Below are positions 9,043-17,870 of a stretch of 64,000 nt of DNA, piece by piece. Position 1 is the stretch's first letter; each line of letters opens with the position of its first letter. The position numbers and the translations under genes are program-made. The notes under the pieces are model-generated. The model was not told where the DNA came from, searched no databases, and worked only from the letters and a program-made list of their open reading frames with translations. The DNA lies in the NCBI RefSeq assembly GCF_004965515.1, contig NZ_SSHH01000002.1:454840-518839 (forward strand), given 5' to 3'. The DNA is from Alteraurantiacibacter aquimixticola. GTDB taxonomy: Bacteria > Pseudomonadota > Alphaproteobacteria > Sphingomonadales > Sphingomonadaceae.

Positions 9043-10755
9043 CTAATCCCGGGCGAGAGCGTAACGCAGCGACCAGTCGAAACTGCGGCTACTGTTCGCG
9101 GGAACGGTGACTTCGGTGCGAATCAGGCCGTCCTTCACAAAGGTCCGCTGACCGGGAAAGCGCACGTTCCATTGCCCCGATTCGCCAAGGTCGAGGCGGA
9201 CCGTCACCGGATGCGGATTGGCGTTGGAGAGCGACACGCGCATCGCGGTCCACTTGCGGTCATTGTCCTCGGGCCCTGCAGCGCCCACGCGCGCGCATTC
9301 GGACATGACCTGATCGCTTGCGCCCACGAGCAATTCGACATCCTGTCCCTCGGCATAGTCGCGCAATTCAAGCTCACCGACCGGGAGTTCGCCGCGCGAC
9401 CCGCGCTCAAACAGGATGGCCCGGCCCATGGGCAACGCCATACCGAGGCCGTGTTCGTCATCGTTCCTGGTGACGAGGAAGAGCGAGGTTGCATCGAAAG
9501 TGTCGGGACTGCCGTCACCGTCAAACCGGCGCCACGGCGTGCAGACGGAGGAATAGAGGAAGCGTCCCTCCACCTCGCCCTGGTCAAGGAAGGCGACCTG
9601 CTTCAGCCCTTGCCCGTTGACGTCCACCGGCAGGGGAATGCGATAGAGCTTGAGATCGCCAAGCGCCTCCTCGCTCGCCATGATGCGCGATCCGGTGACA
9701 ACCACCATGTCGCTCACCTCGTCCGCGTAGGATTCGCGGCGCATCATGGGCGCCATGGCCATCTGCGCCATCGGCGGCGGCATCGGGGCACCACCTCGGC
9801 GATAAGGCGATCCCGCAGCCGTGCTGCCCAGCGGATAGCAGGTAAGCCGCAGAGGCCGGGCCTGCGGGGGATCGGAAAGGCCTTCGAAATCGCTTTCGAC
9901 ATTGAGCGTTCCCGCCACCGCCATCAGATCGGCATCTTCGAAGCTCTGGCCATTGTCATTGAGGATGGTGAGCCAGCTCATCAGGCTGAAGCGCAGGTCG
10001 TCGCTGCTGCCGCCTTCATGCAGGGTGGCGACATAGTTGGCCTGCCAGTCGAAGCCCCAGGCAAGATAGGTCAGCGTGATCTCGTAAGTGCCGCCCGAAG
10101 CGTCGCGTGTGTCGATGGAGAAAACCGGTTGCGCGGAAAGGCCCGCGGGCACGGAATCGAAAGTCAGCCGCTCTGGGATGCCCGAACAGCGCACCGCCTC
10201 GAAGCCCTCGTTGGTCTGCAGCACCAGTCCGCCATCGGCGCGGGTGCGAATGATGGCGCTGCTGGTCTCCTCGGCCCCGGTGCCGGGATTGGTGCGGGTG
10301 ACGCGCACGCGATTGCCCAGTGTCCCGTCCACCAGCGCAGCGGGGCTGAGCAGGTCTGCATTGCGGTTCTTCTCGATCGTGCCGCCGGGAAGGCCGGTGA
10401 CGATGGCGGAGACCGCCACCATGCCTTCCGCCACGCCGGTGAAGCGGATGGTCGATTCGCCCGGCGGGAGAGTGACCTGGCGCGTTTCGCTGATCATCGC
10501 GAAACCACTGGGCCAGTCGCGCCGCATTTCCTGTCCGAGGCGGCGGTTGGGATCGCGATAGACGGTTACGGCGAGGTCGGTGGGCGCGGTAGCCTCGACC
10601 ACAGCGCGGTCCTGCGCGGCGGCGTTGGAGGAGAGCAAGGCCAGCGATGCGAGACTCGTCATCGCGAGCGCTGCGACGCGATCCAGGGCCGATCGCGCGA
10701 CGCCCTGGATTGCCTCGGGGCCATGCCCCTCGCAATGGCGAAGGAGCCGGGTCAT
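9043..10755 (-). CDS. DUF4139 domain-containing secreted protein (second of a tandem pair)
   Basis: 570 aa from ATG 10755 (MTRLLRHC), which has GAGGGG 7 bases upstream and lies 11 bp after the stop of its paralogue. The body starts after [13 protein letters not shown], a signal-peptide-like stretch, and then [20 protein letters not shown], matching DUF4139 proteins (periplasmic or secreted, mucoidy-inhibitor-like relatives). Residues ~5-31 are encoded by a dispersed palindromic repeat (10658-10741), so the signal peptide has an unusual N-terminal extension. An internal ATG at 10662 would start right at the hydrophobic stretch but lacks a ribosome binding site. Function unknown. Confidence 0.85.
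   Translation of the reverse strand: MTRLLRHCEGHGPEAIQGVARSALDRVAALAMTSLASLALLSSNAAAQDRAVVEATAPTDLAVTVYRDPNRRLGQEMRRDWPSGFAMISETRQVTLPPGESTIRFTGVAEGMVAVSAIVTGLPGGTIEKNRNADLLSPAALVDGTLGNRVRVTRTNPGTGAEETSSAIIRTRADGGLVLQTNEGFEAVRCSGIPERLTFDSVPAGLSAQPVFSIDTRDASGGTYEITLTYLAWGFDWQANYVATLHEGGSSDDLRFSLMSWLTILNDNGQSFEDADLMAVAGTLNVESDFEGLSDPPQARPLRLTCYPLGSTAAGSPYRRGGAPMPPPMAQMAMAPMMRRESYADEVSDMVVVTGSRIMASEEALGDLKLYRIPLPVDVNGQGLKQVAFLDQGEVEGRFLYSSVCTPWRRFDGDGSPDTFDATSLFLVTRNDDEHGLGMALPMGRAILFERGSRGELPVGELELRDYAEGQDVELLVGASDQVMSECARVGAAGPEDNDRKWTAMRVSLSNANPHPVTVRLDLGESGQWNVRFPGQRTFVKDGLIRTEVTVPANSSRSFDWSLRYALARD
10658..10741. repeat. dispersed palindromic repeat, copy 1 (inside coding sequence)
   Basis: Outer ends TCATCGCGAG and CTCGCAATGGCGA and inner arms GCGATCCAGGG / CCCTGGATTGC form the same nested inverted structure as the copies at 17761-17860 and 46353-46460. 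This copy lies within the 5' end of the DUF4139 gene, between its ribosome binding site and the signal-peptide segment. Confidence 0.75.
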
Positions 10756-10766
10756 TCGCCCGCCCC

Positions 10767-12257
10767 TCAATACTTCGTCTGGTAGGTGACCCGCACCACG
10801 CGCTCGCCATTGGCGGGCACGGTCACGCGGTAGAGGCGGTTGCCGGCATTGAGCTGCTCGCCCTCGACATCCTCGCTGGTGATCTGGAAGTCGCGCGCCC
10901 ACCAGCCCCGGTCGAGCCCACCTTGGGTAAGTTCCACCACCACCGGCTCAGGCTTGGCGTTGGTGAAGGTGTAGCGCATTGTCGTGCGGTAATAGTCGAC
11001 CGAGCGCTGCACATCGACTTCGCGCGTCACTTCGCCATCCTCGATCACGCGATAGCGATAGGCATTGCGGTATTCGGCAGCGGTGATGACGTCGCGGCTT
11101 TCGACCTCAGCCTGCATGAAGACGTCGAAAGCGTCGCCAGTGCGCAAGGACAGCACGCTGCCCATGGGCGTGTGACCGATGGAGTTCTCGCCAATGAATT
11201 GCGGATTGCCTTCGGAATCGCGCTGGTAGAAGCGCACCACCCCGGCAGGCAGCGCATCGCCGAGGCCGCCCTCGCGGCTGGAGGAGAAGCTGATCGCGCT
11301 CGACGCATTGCGCGGCGCGCGGTCGCTCTGCAGCCAGCTGGAGCCGATCGAATAGACGCGCTGAGCGGGAACGCCTTGGACATCGAGGAAGCTGACCTGC
11401 TTGGTCTGGTTGTTGGCGATCGTGGTACGGCCCTCGATCGGGTAAAGGTAGTAGTCGCCCAGCCGCTCGCGTTCGGCGGTCTCGGTGCCCGGCTCGATCA
11501 GGTCGGTGCGCGGCCGGCCACGACCGCCGCCACTGACATTGCCCGCGACCAGCAGCGTGTCCGCCTGCGTGAAGGTGGTGCCGGTGGTGTTGGTCAGCGT
11601 GACCCAGCCCTGCATGTCCACCGTGTTGTTCCGCTCATCGAACAGCGCGACATAGTCGGACGACCAGCCGAGGCCGGGGGTGAGATAGCGGATCGACGCG
11701 TCGCGGGTGCCGCCGCGGCTGCTCTCCAGCGAGACCGAGAGCGTGGGGCGCGCGCGCAGGTTCGGTGGCACACGGTCGAAGATCACGCGGACCGGCAGGC
11801 CGTCATCACGCAGAACCTCGATCCGCCCGTCGATGCGTACCACCACGCCGCCGACGGTGGAGAGCACCTCGGCGCGCTCCATGGTCTCGGCCCCGGTGGC
11901 GGGATTGGTGCGGATCAGCGTGACTTCCTGCCCCACCGCCTTTTCCATCAGCTTTTGCGGGGTCAGCAGGTCGAAGTCGAAATTCTGTTCGACGATCGTG
12001 GTGTTAGCAGCGTTAAAGCTCAGCGTTTCGGGACGGATCATCGCCGACACGTCAGGGAAGCTGATGGTGGAGCGGCCCCGGGCGATATCGAGCCTGCGGA
12101 TATCCTGCACCAGCGACTGGCCGTTATTGTAGATCGTGACCGAGAGGTCGCCCTGCGCCGTGCCTTCGCCCGTCGGGTCGGATTGCGCGAGAGTGGTGGC
12201 TGAACCGAGCGCCGTGGCGGCAAGAAGGGCAGCGAGTGCGAAGCGGTGCGGTTTCAT
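10767..12257 (-). CDS. DUF4139 domain-containing secreted protein (first of a tandem pair)
   Basis: 496 aa from ATG 12257 (MKPHRFAL), with GGGGGAG 9 bases upstream; this start gives a clean signal peptide (LAALLAATALGSATTLAQ). The mature protein shares its plan with the next gene: DLSVTIYNNGQSLVQDIR near the start, then the RTNPATGAE block (RTNPGTGAE in the paralogue) and a C-terminal PANGERVVRVTYQTKY ([16 protein letters not shown] in the paralogue). The family is periplasmic or secreted and of unknown role. The two genes are almost certainly a tandem duplication transcribed together. Confidence 0.85.
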   Translation of the reverse strand: MKPHRFALAALLAATALGSATTLAQSDPTGEGTAQGDLSVTIYNNGQSLVQDIRRLDIARGRSTISFPDVSAMIRPETLSFNAANTTIVEQNFDFDLLTPQKLMEKAVGQEVTLIRTNPATGAETMERAEVLSTVGGVVVRIDGRIEVLRDDGLPVRVIFDRVPPNLRARPTLSVSLESSRGGTRDASIRYLTPGLGWSSDYVALFDERNNTVDMQGWVTLTNTTGTTFTQADTLLVAGNVSGGGRGRPRTDLIEPGTETAERERLGDYYLYPIEGRTTIANNQTKQVSFLDVQGVPAQRVYSIGSSWLQSDRAPRNASSAISFSSSREGGLGDALPAGVVRFYQRDSEGNPQFIGENSIGHTPMGSVLSLRTGDAFDVFMQAEVESRDVITAAEYRNAYRYRVIEDGEVTREVDVQRSVDYYRTTMRYTFTNAKPEPVVVELTQGGLDRGWWARDFQITSEDVEGEQLNAGNRLYRVTVPANGERVVRVTYQTKY

Positions 12258-12350
12258 CGTGATGGACTCCCCCTGGCGGCGATCCTCCTGGACCACCTCA
12301 ACACGTGACAATGTCACACGCCGCCCTTTATCGCGGCTGAACGGGCGCAG

Positions 12351-14807
12351 TTAGCGTCCCTGCCCCTTGCCCGAGAGCACGCCCGCCGCCTTGTCGGCAA
12401 TCTGCTGAACGCTGAAAGGCTTGGCGATGAAATGCATCGCCTCGATATCGATCTCGTTGCGCAACTGCTCCTCGGCATAGCCGGACATGAACAGGATCGG
12501 CAGGCGCGGCTGCAGCTTGCGGATTTCGCGCGCCATGGCGGGGCCGTCCATGCTGGGCATGACCACGTCGGAGACGACGAGATCGAACTCCTCGCCTGCT
12601 TTGACCAGCTCCAATCCCTCATCACCGTCGCTGGCGGTGACCACGTCATAGCCCTGCCGCGTCAGCGCACGTTCGGCAACGGCGCGAACCATGTCCTCGT
12701 CCTCCACCAGCAGCACGCGGCCGCCTCCCGACCAGTTGCGCGCTTCCTCTTCCGCCTCGGCCTTGGCCACGTCGTCTTCGGTCATGGTGTGGACGGGCAG
12801 GTAGATGGTGAAGCGCGCTCCCTTCACGCGGCCATCCGAGCCTTTGGTATTGCTGGCGAAGATGAAACCGCCCGACTGCTTGACGATACCGTAGACGGTC
12901 GAAAGGCCAAGGCCGGTGCCTTTACCCTGCTCCTTGGTGGTGAAGAAGGGTTCGAAGATATTGCCCAGCACTTCGGTGGGAATGCCACCGCCCGTATCCT
13001 CGGCAATCAGCACAGTGTAATCGCCCGCCGGGATGATCTCCGAACCCATGCGGCGGATGTCCTTTGCCTCCACCCGGCGCGTCGCGAAGCTGAGCGTGCC
13101 GGAGGCCGTCTCCCCGCCACCCGATGACTGGATCGCATCGCGGGCGTTGACGGCGAGGTTGATGATCACCTGTTCCAGCTGCCGCGGGTCGGCGCGCACC
13201 GCACCCAGATTGCGGTCATGCGTGACCTTGAGCGTGATCTTGGCGCCAAGCAGGCGTTTCAGCAGCTGGCCGACTTCAGAGAGCACGTCCGGCAATTGCA
13301 GCACTTCAGGTTGCAATGTCTGCTGGCGGCTGAAGGCGAGCAATTGCCGCGTCAGGCTGGCCGCGCGGTTCGAATTGGCCTTGATCTGCTGGATATCGTC
13401 ATAATCGCTATCGCCCGGCGTATGGCGCAGCAGCATCAGGTCGCAATAGCCGATGATGGCGGTCAGTACATTGTTGAAGTCATGCGCCACGCCGCCTGCC
13501 AGCTGGCCCACGGCCTGCATCTTGGTCGCCTGCGCCACCTGCCGCTTGAGGCGCGTTTCCTCGGTCGTGTCGGCAAGGCTGAGAAGCACCGCCGCCTCGC
13601 CCAGCCCGCGCACGCCGGCAAGGCCAAGCGAGACGGGATCGTCCGGCTCCACGCGCAGGCGCACGGCGATGTCGCCGCTGTTTGCCGCGCCCTGGCCGAA
13701 GCGGCGCACGGCATCGGACATGGCGGTCTTGTCGCGCGGGATGACGATGTCGGACGGGTAAGGCGGCAGGTTCTTGCCCTCGACACCAGCAGCGCGGCGG
13801 AAGGCGGGATTGGCGAAAAGGAAGTGACCGTCGCGATCGGTCATGGCAAGGCCGAGCGGGAGCTGTTCGAGCAGCGCCTCCAGCTGCGGCGTCTGCCCGC
13901 GCGCCTCGCCGCCCCAGCCGCCCAGGCCCACACCGGCATCGAGCAGCATCATCAGCGATGGCCCGTCGCTCGGAACGGGCTCTTCAGGGCCGCGTTCGGC
14001 GGGATCGCTCAGCGGTACATGGACCAGCGTTTGCGGCGTGCCCTTGGCTCCTTCACGAGCAAAGAAGATGCGCTCGCGCTCGTCGGATCGCAGCAGGGAG
14101 ACAAACTCCTGCCCCGCCATGCTTGCTTCCTCGTCGCCATTGGCGCGGCGGGCGAACGCAGGATTGACCGCGCGGATCGTGCCGTCGCCGCCCACCAGCG
14201 CGACGCAGATGCCTGCCGCGCCGAGGATGCGGCCGAACATGCCGGTGATGTGCTTGGTCATGGCGACCAGCGGCTCGTTCCTGAGGATCGGTCCGAAGCG
14301 CCAGATGAGGTAATCGTCGCCGCGCCCGGCACGGGTGGCCTCGGCGGTCCAGCTGCGTTCCTCGTCGGCGATGGTCGCCACCTCGCCGCTGTTCCCATCG
14401 CGCCAGGCGCCGCGCGCAAGGCGGGTGAGCAGTTCGGACGAGGCACCGTCCACCGGCAGGCGCGGCGGGGCGTGGCCGGAGCCGAACCACAGCTCGAAAG
14501 CGGCATTGGCGCAGACGAGACGGTTGGCGCGGTCGGTAATGGCAATGGCCTGTCCCGGCTGCTCGATCGCAGCAACGGTAACCGACCAGTCCGGCGATGC
14601 GGCCTGCGCCTGTTCGGCGGGCGCGGCCTGGTAGCGGGCGGCGGCAAAGGCGATAAGCCCCAGCACCGTCAGTCCGCTGGCGAAGGCCAGGGTGACCGTC
14701 CACGAACCTGTCGCAAAATCGACCAGCCCAATGCTCGCCAGCACGGCAGCGGCCACGGCAAGCCCGTCCAGCAGGCGCCGGGATTCTGCCATGCTGCCGA
14801 TACTCGC
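12351..14807 (-). CDS. cckA: hybrid sensor histidine kinase, CckA-like
   Basis: About 818 aa from GTG 14807 (AAGGGA 6 bases upstream); ATG 14792 or the longer frame from 14885 remain possible. Order of parts: two N-terminal membrane segments (LAVAAAVLASIGLVDF, then VTLAFASGLTVLGLIAF), PAS-like regions, the HisKA phosphoacceptor helix GGVAHDFNNVLTAI, an ATPase domain (NLAVNARDAI, GTGLGLSTVYGIVKQSGG) and a C-terminal receiver domain with the acceptor Asp in LVVSDVVMPSMDG. This is the layout of CckA, which feeds phosphate through ChpT to the cell-cycle regulator CtrA in alphaproteobacteria. The partners are not in this window. Confidence 0.88.
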   Translation of the reverse strand, partial: ASIGSMAESRRLLDGLAVAAAVLASIGLVDFATGSWTVTLAFASGLTVLGLIAFAAARYQAAPAEQAQAASPDWSVTVAAIEQPGQAIAITDRANRLVCANAAFELWFGSGHAPPRLPVDGASSELLTRLARGAWRDGNSGEVATIADEERSWTAEATRAGRGDDYLIWRFGPILRNEPLVAMTKHITGMFGRILGAAGICVALVGGDGTIRAVNPAFARRANGDEEASMAGQEFVSLLRSDERERIFFAREGAKGTPQTLVHVPLSDPAERGPEEPVPSDGPSLMMLLDAGVGLGGWGGEARGQTPQLEALLEQLPLGLAMTDRDGHFLFANPAFRRAAGVEGKNLPPYPSDIVIPRDKTAMSDAVRRFGQGAANSGDIAVRLRVEPDDPVSLGLAGVRGLGEAAVLLSLADTTEETRLKRQVAQATKMQAVGQLAGGVAHDFNNVLTAIIGYCDLMLLRHTPGDSDYDDIQQIKANSNRAASLTRQLLAFSRQQTLQPEVLQLPDVLSEVGQLLKRLLGAKITLKVTHDRNLGAVRADPRQLEQVIINLAVNARDAIQSSGGGETASGTLSFATRRVEAKDIRRMGSEIIPAGDYTVLIAEDTGGGIPTEVLGNIFEPFFTTKEQGKGTGLGLSTVYGIVKQSGGFIFASNTKGSDGRVKGARFTIYLPVHTMTEDDVAKAEAEEEARNWSGGGRVLLVEDEDMVRAVAERALTRQGYDVVTASDGDEGLELVKAGEEFDLVVSDVVMPSMDGPAMAREIRKLQPRLPILFMSGYAEEQLRNEIDIEAMHFIAKPFSVQQIADKAAGVLSGKGQGR

Positions 14808-14836
14808 CACGCTACGTCCCTTGCCGAAAACCTGTA

Positions 14837-15394
14837 TTACTCCGCAGGGTTTAGCAGTTTCCGGCGGCCAGGTCGCCTGGTCCATTTACGGGCCACCAGG
14901 AAGCGCCAGAGGAAGCCGGTGATCAGGTATCCCAGCGACGCCGTCAGGACCGAGAGCACGACGAAGCCGAAGGCGGTCACGCCCGCTGTCTGAAGGAACC
15001 AGCCGAAGCTGTCCCAGCGGCCGCTGGCGATCTCGTCATTGGCGGCGCCAATGGTGGCCGCATCGACTTTGAGCACGAAACTGCCGACCTTGTTGGCGAC
15101 CGCGGTCCAGAACAGCAAGGTGAGCGGGTTGGTGACGAAGGTAATCAGCGCCGCCACCGGCACGTTTGCCCGCGTGGGCAGCGCCAGGAAGGCGGCTAGG
15201 AATATCTGTCCCACCGGGATGATGAAGGCGGCGAACAAGCCCAGAGCCGCCCCTCGGGGGACCGAACGGCGGGTGAAGCGCCACAGTTCCGAACGGGCAA
15301 AGCGATGCGCAATGGGCGCAAGCCAGCGATTGCGCTCCATATCCTCGCGCCGCGGCAGGTTCCGCTCGAACCAGTTCTGTTTGCGCTTCGCCAT
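14837..15394 (-). CDS. DUF2062 domain-containing membrane protein
   Basis: 185 aa from ATG 15394 (MAKRKQNWFERN); the in-frame ATG at 15421 has no ribosome binding site. The protein has the DUF2062 plan: a basic N-terminus with SVPRGAALGLFAAFIIPVGQ, a second hydrophobic stretch (AALITFVTNPLTLLFWTAV), and a C-terminal helix around TAFGFVVLSVLTASLGYL. DUF2062 proteins are inner-membrane proteins of unknown function. It lies just upstream of the CckA-like kinase on the same strand (30 bp to the chosen GTG), suggesting cotranscription. Confidence 0.85.
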   Translation of the reverse strand: MAKRKQNWFERNLPRREDMERNRWLAPIAHRFARSELWRFTRRSVPRGAALGLFAAFIIPVGQIFLAAFLALPTRANVPVAALITFVTNPLTLLFWTAVANKVGSFVLKVDAATIGAANDEIASGRWDSFGWFLQTAGVTAFGFVVLSVLTASLGYLITGFLWRFLVARKWTRRPGRRKLLNPAE

Positions 15395-15431
15395 TTCGGG
15401 CTTTCCATACACCTTTCGCATTTACGCGAAA

Positions 15432-15448
15432 GTGACCATTACGGTCAC
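15432..15448. promoter_or_regulatory. palindrome upstream of the DUF2062-cckA unit
   Basis: GTGACC-N5-GGTCAC, perfect 6-bp arms, located 38 bp upstream of the DUF2062 start and beyond the smpB stop. It has the form of a dimeric repressor or activator site. The regulator is not identifiable from the window. Confidence 0.45.
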
Positions 15449-15505
15449 GTCGACGAACAGCACCTTAACGTCGCCGGACGGCTACACACCTACCCCGTCC
15501 GGGAC

Positions 15506-15988
15506 CTATCCACGCTCGCGCAGCAGCCGCGCCTTGTCGCGCTGCCAGTCGCGATCCTTGATCGTCTGGCGCTTGTCATGCGCCTGCTTGCCCTTGGCCA
15601 GCGCCAGTTCGACCTTCGCCCTTCCCTTCGAGTTGAAGTAGATCGACAGCGGCACCAGCGTCATGCCCTTGCGCTCCACTGCGCCGAACAGCTTTTCGAT
15701 CTCGCGCGCATGGAGCAGCAGCTTGCGCGGCCGCTTGGGCTCATGGTTGAAACGGTTGCCATGGCTGAATTCGGGAATGTTGGCATTGACCAGCCACACC
15801 TCGCCATTGCGCACTTCGGCATAGCTTTCGGCGATCGAGCCCTCGCCCGACCGCAGGCTCTTCACCTCGGTCCCCGACAGCGCCAGCCCCGCCTCGAACG
15901 TCTCTTCGATGAAGTAGAGGTGGCGCGCCTTGCGGTTTTCCGCGACGACCTTCTGCTTGTCGAATGTGGGAGGTTTGGGGCGTGCCAT
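15506..15988 (-). CDS. smpB: SsrA-binding protein SmpB
   Basis: 160 aa, the normal length. SmpB binds tmRNA and brings it to stalled ribosomes for trans-translation. The typical core is visible: [51 protein letters not shown] and the basic tail [19 protein letters not shown] that occupies the mRNA channel. The tmRNA gene itself was not found nearby. In the minus-strand block it precedes the DUF2062 and CckA-like genes. Confidence 0.97.
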   Translation of the reverse strand: MARPKPPTFDKQKVVAENRKARHLYFIEETFEAGLALSGTEVKSLRSGEGSIAESYAEVRNGEVWLVNANIPEFSHGNRFNHEPKRPRKLLLHAREIEKLFGAVERKGMTLVPLSIYFNSKGRAKVELALAKGKQAHDKRQTIKDRDWQRDKARLLRERG

Positions 15989-16070
15989 GGTGGAGGCGCA
16001 TGTAGGCAGAGACAGAAAGGATTGAAAGGGAAACTAACCGCCAAGTTTGTCCTCTGACCTATCGAGAACC

Positions 16071-16451
16071 TTACTGCGAGTTTCCTTCGCGATCCATCAG
16101 CTCAACAATGAGCGCGTTCGCCGCCATCAAGAGAGAATCCAGCGGATTTTCTTCGCAATAGCCATCGATCCATGCCAACATTCCAGTTGCATTCGTGGAC
16201 TGTCCAAGACGTCCATACCCCCTGTGAAATGCGTTGTGCCCAGTGATATAACCTAAGAGCCAACCTTCTAGGGTTTGACCATGCCTTTGCGGATTGGCGC
16301 GTGCTTCGATCCAATTCCCGCAACTGTCATTCCCTGGAAAGCCAACATAGTTGAAGGTCTCGTTGGCCCCATCACCCCCTTGGGCAATTACATTTTCAGG
16401 CATTCCACACGATAAGAGCAGACCCAAGGGAAGAATGATGCGCTTCTTCAT
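16071..16451 (-). CDS. small secreted protein of unknown function
   Basis: 126 aa. The N-terminus is a signal peptide (MKKRIILPLGLLLSC, with a possible lipobox LLSC or cleavage after NVIAQ). The mature part contains two Cys and the segment GMLAWIDGYCEENPLDSLL, a layout reminiscent of small periplasmic Rap1a- or HdeA-like proteins, but the match is too weak to name. Its ATG overlaps the stop of the upstream DUF885-like gene by 4 bases (ATGA), so the two are translationally coupled. Its base composition is visibly more AT-rich than its neighbours, which suggests a more recent arrival. Confidence 0.7.
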   Translation of the reverse strand: MKKRIILPLGLLLSCGMPENVIAQGGDGANETFNYVGFPGNDSCGNWIEARANPQRHGQTLEGWLLGYITGHNAFHRGYGRLGQSTNATGMLAWIDGYCEENPLDSLLMAANALIVELMDREGNSQ

Positions 16452-17740
16452 CGCAAATCCTCCGGCAGCGTCGGCGTGCTCAATATGCCGATGAAGCGTT
16501 CCCAGCGCGTCGCCATGTCGGCATCGCCGCGTTCGACGAAAGCGCCAACGATTGCGCTGCCGAGGTCATAGTTGATCACATAGCTGCGATAGGTGTCGAG
16601 GAATTCGAGGCTCTGTTCCGCCCGCCCGCGACTGGAGAGCTGGTAGCGCATCAGGTCCGCAATCGTCGCCTCGCGGTCGGCGGTGCCGTCGAGATAGGCG
16701 GCGGCGATGGTGTAATAGGCGGGGCCCAGTTCCTGCGTTGCCTCGCGTAAAGCGTAGTAATCGGCGATGGCGCTGGCATCGATCCCGGCGAGCGGGGCCA
16801 GCACGTCTCGCTCGAATTCCATCTGCGTATTGCCGGGGAAGGCCAGCTTCACCGCATATTCGGCGCTGCCTTCGGAGACGATGGCGCGCGGGGAATAGAG
16901 CGGCAGCAGCGTGTATTCGACTTGCCCCAGCGCGTTCACCCGTTCGCGCTCGATCAGCGTGGAATAGACGTGGTGACCGGGATAGGCCTCGTGACAACCG
17001 ACATCCACCGCCCGGTCGATCCGTGCAGGCACATCGGTATTGATCTCGATCACCGAGTGATAATCGCCCTGGTAATAGTTGAACCCGCCCCACGGCTTGT
17101 CGGTGACCAGCGAGAGGGAGAAACTCTCGCTTTCGGGCAGCGGGATATGCGGCACGGTGCGCGCGCGGCATTCCTCCACCGCGCGATCGATCACGGCGCG
17201 CATCCGGTCTTCGGGGATCACGAAGCGGTCGCGCCATGCGTTGATGCGCTCGGAAAGCGGGCCGTCGGCCTCGTCACCCGGCACAAACTCCTCGATCCGC
17301 GCGAGTACCGGATCGAGGCTGGCAAGCTCGATCATTTCGGGCCGCACACCGAACAGGCCCTCGGCCTCGTCCTGGAAGGGAATGGTCTCGCCCCGCAACA
17401 TGCGCAGCCGCGTCTTCGCGCTCGCCAGCATGGCGCGCAGGTAACGCACCCGCTCCGCCTCCAGAGTGCCGGGATCGACGGGGATCGCCGAAAGCGTGGC
17501 ATCGAGCGCCACCACCCGCGCCTGCAACATGGGCAGCGACATGCGCGCATCCTCGCTGGCCGCCTTGGTCGCCAGCTCCTCCGGCCCGTAATAGGCATCG
17601 ACATAGCCGGGATCCTTCTCGCCAATCGCCAGCTGCACCGCGAGATAGTCGCGGGCAAGCTGGTCGAGCGATGGCGGCTCATTCGGGACGGTGGCGCAGG
17701 AGGCGAGTGCGAGGGCGGCGGTGGAGGCGAGGATTCTCAC
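16448..17740 (-). CDS. DUF885-like lipoprotein, putative zinc-dependent hydrolase
   Basis: 430 aa from GTG 17740 (VRILASTAALALASC), which gives a signal peptide with lipobox LASC; GCAGG lies 7 bases upstream. The longer frame starting at 17785 would begin inside a dispersed repeat (LRFARNDE), so it was rejected. The motif HEAYPGHH followed by SEGSAEYAVKLAFP resembles the gluzincin-type metal site of DUF885 proteins. It is probably a periplasmic, membrane-anchored hydrolase; the substrate is unknown. The small secreted protein gene follows with a 4-base overlap. Confidence 0.8.
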   Translation of the reverse strand: MRILASTAALALASCATVPNEPPSLDQLARDYLAVQLAIGEKDPGYVDAYYGPEELATKAASEDARMSLPMLQARVVALDATLSAIPVDPGTLEAERVRYLRAMLASAKTRLRMLRGETIPFQDEAEGLFGVRPEMIELASLDPVLARIEEFVPGDEADGPLSERINAWRDRFVIPEDRMRAVIDRAVEECRARTVPHIPLPESESFSLSLVTDKPWGGFNYYQGDYHSVIEINTDVPARIDRAVDVGCHEAYPGHHVYSTLIERERVNALGQVEYTLLPLYSPRAIVSEGSAEYAVKLAFPGNTQMEFERDVLAPLAGIDASAIADYYALREATQELGPAYYTIAAAYLDGTADREATIADLMRYQLSSRGRAEQSLEFLDTYRSYVINYDLGSAIVGAFVERGDADMATRWERFIGILSTPTLPEDLR

Positions 17741-17760
17741 TACGATACCTGCTTTCTTTT

Positions 17761-17860
17761 CGTCATTGCGAGCGAAGCGAAGCAATCCAGTGGCGACTTC
17801 GCATGGAATTCACGGATGGAACTGGATTGCCGCGTCGCCTTCGGCTCCTCGCAATGACGA
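17761..17860. repeat. dispersed palindromic repeat, copy 2
   Basis: Begins CGTCATTGCGAGCGAAGCG with inner GCAATCCAG, and ends with CTGGATTGCCGCGTCGCC and CTCGCAATGACGA, an imperfect ~100-bp inverted repeat. It fills the gap between dapA and the DUF885-like gene. It is the least degraded member of the family seen here. Confidence 0.8.
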
Positions 17861-17870
17861 CGGTCGAACG

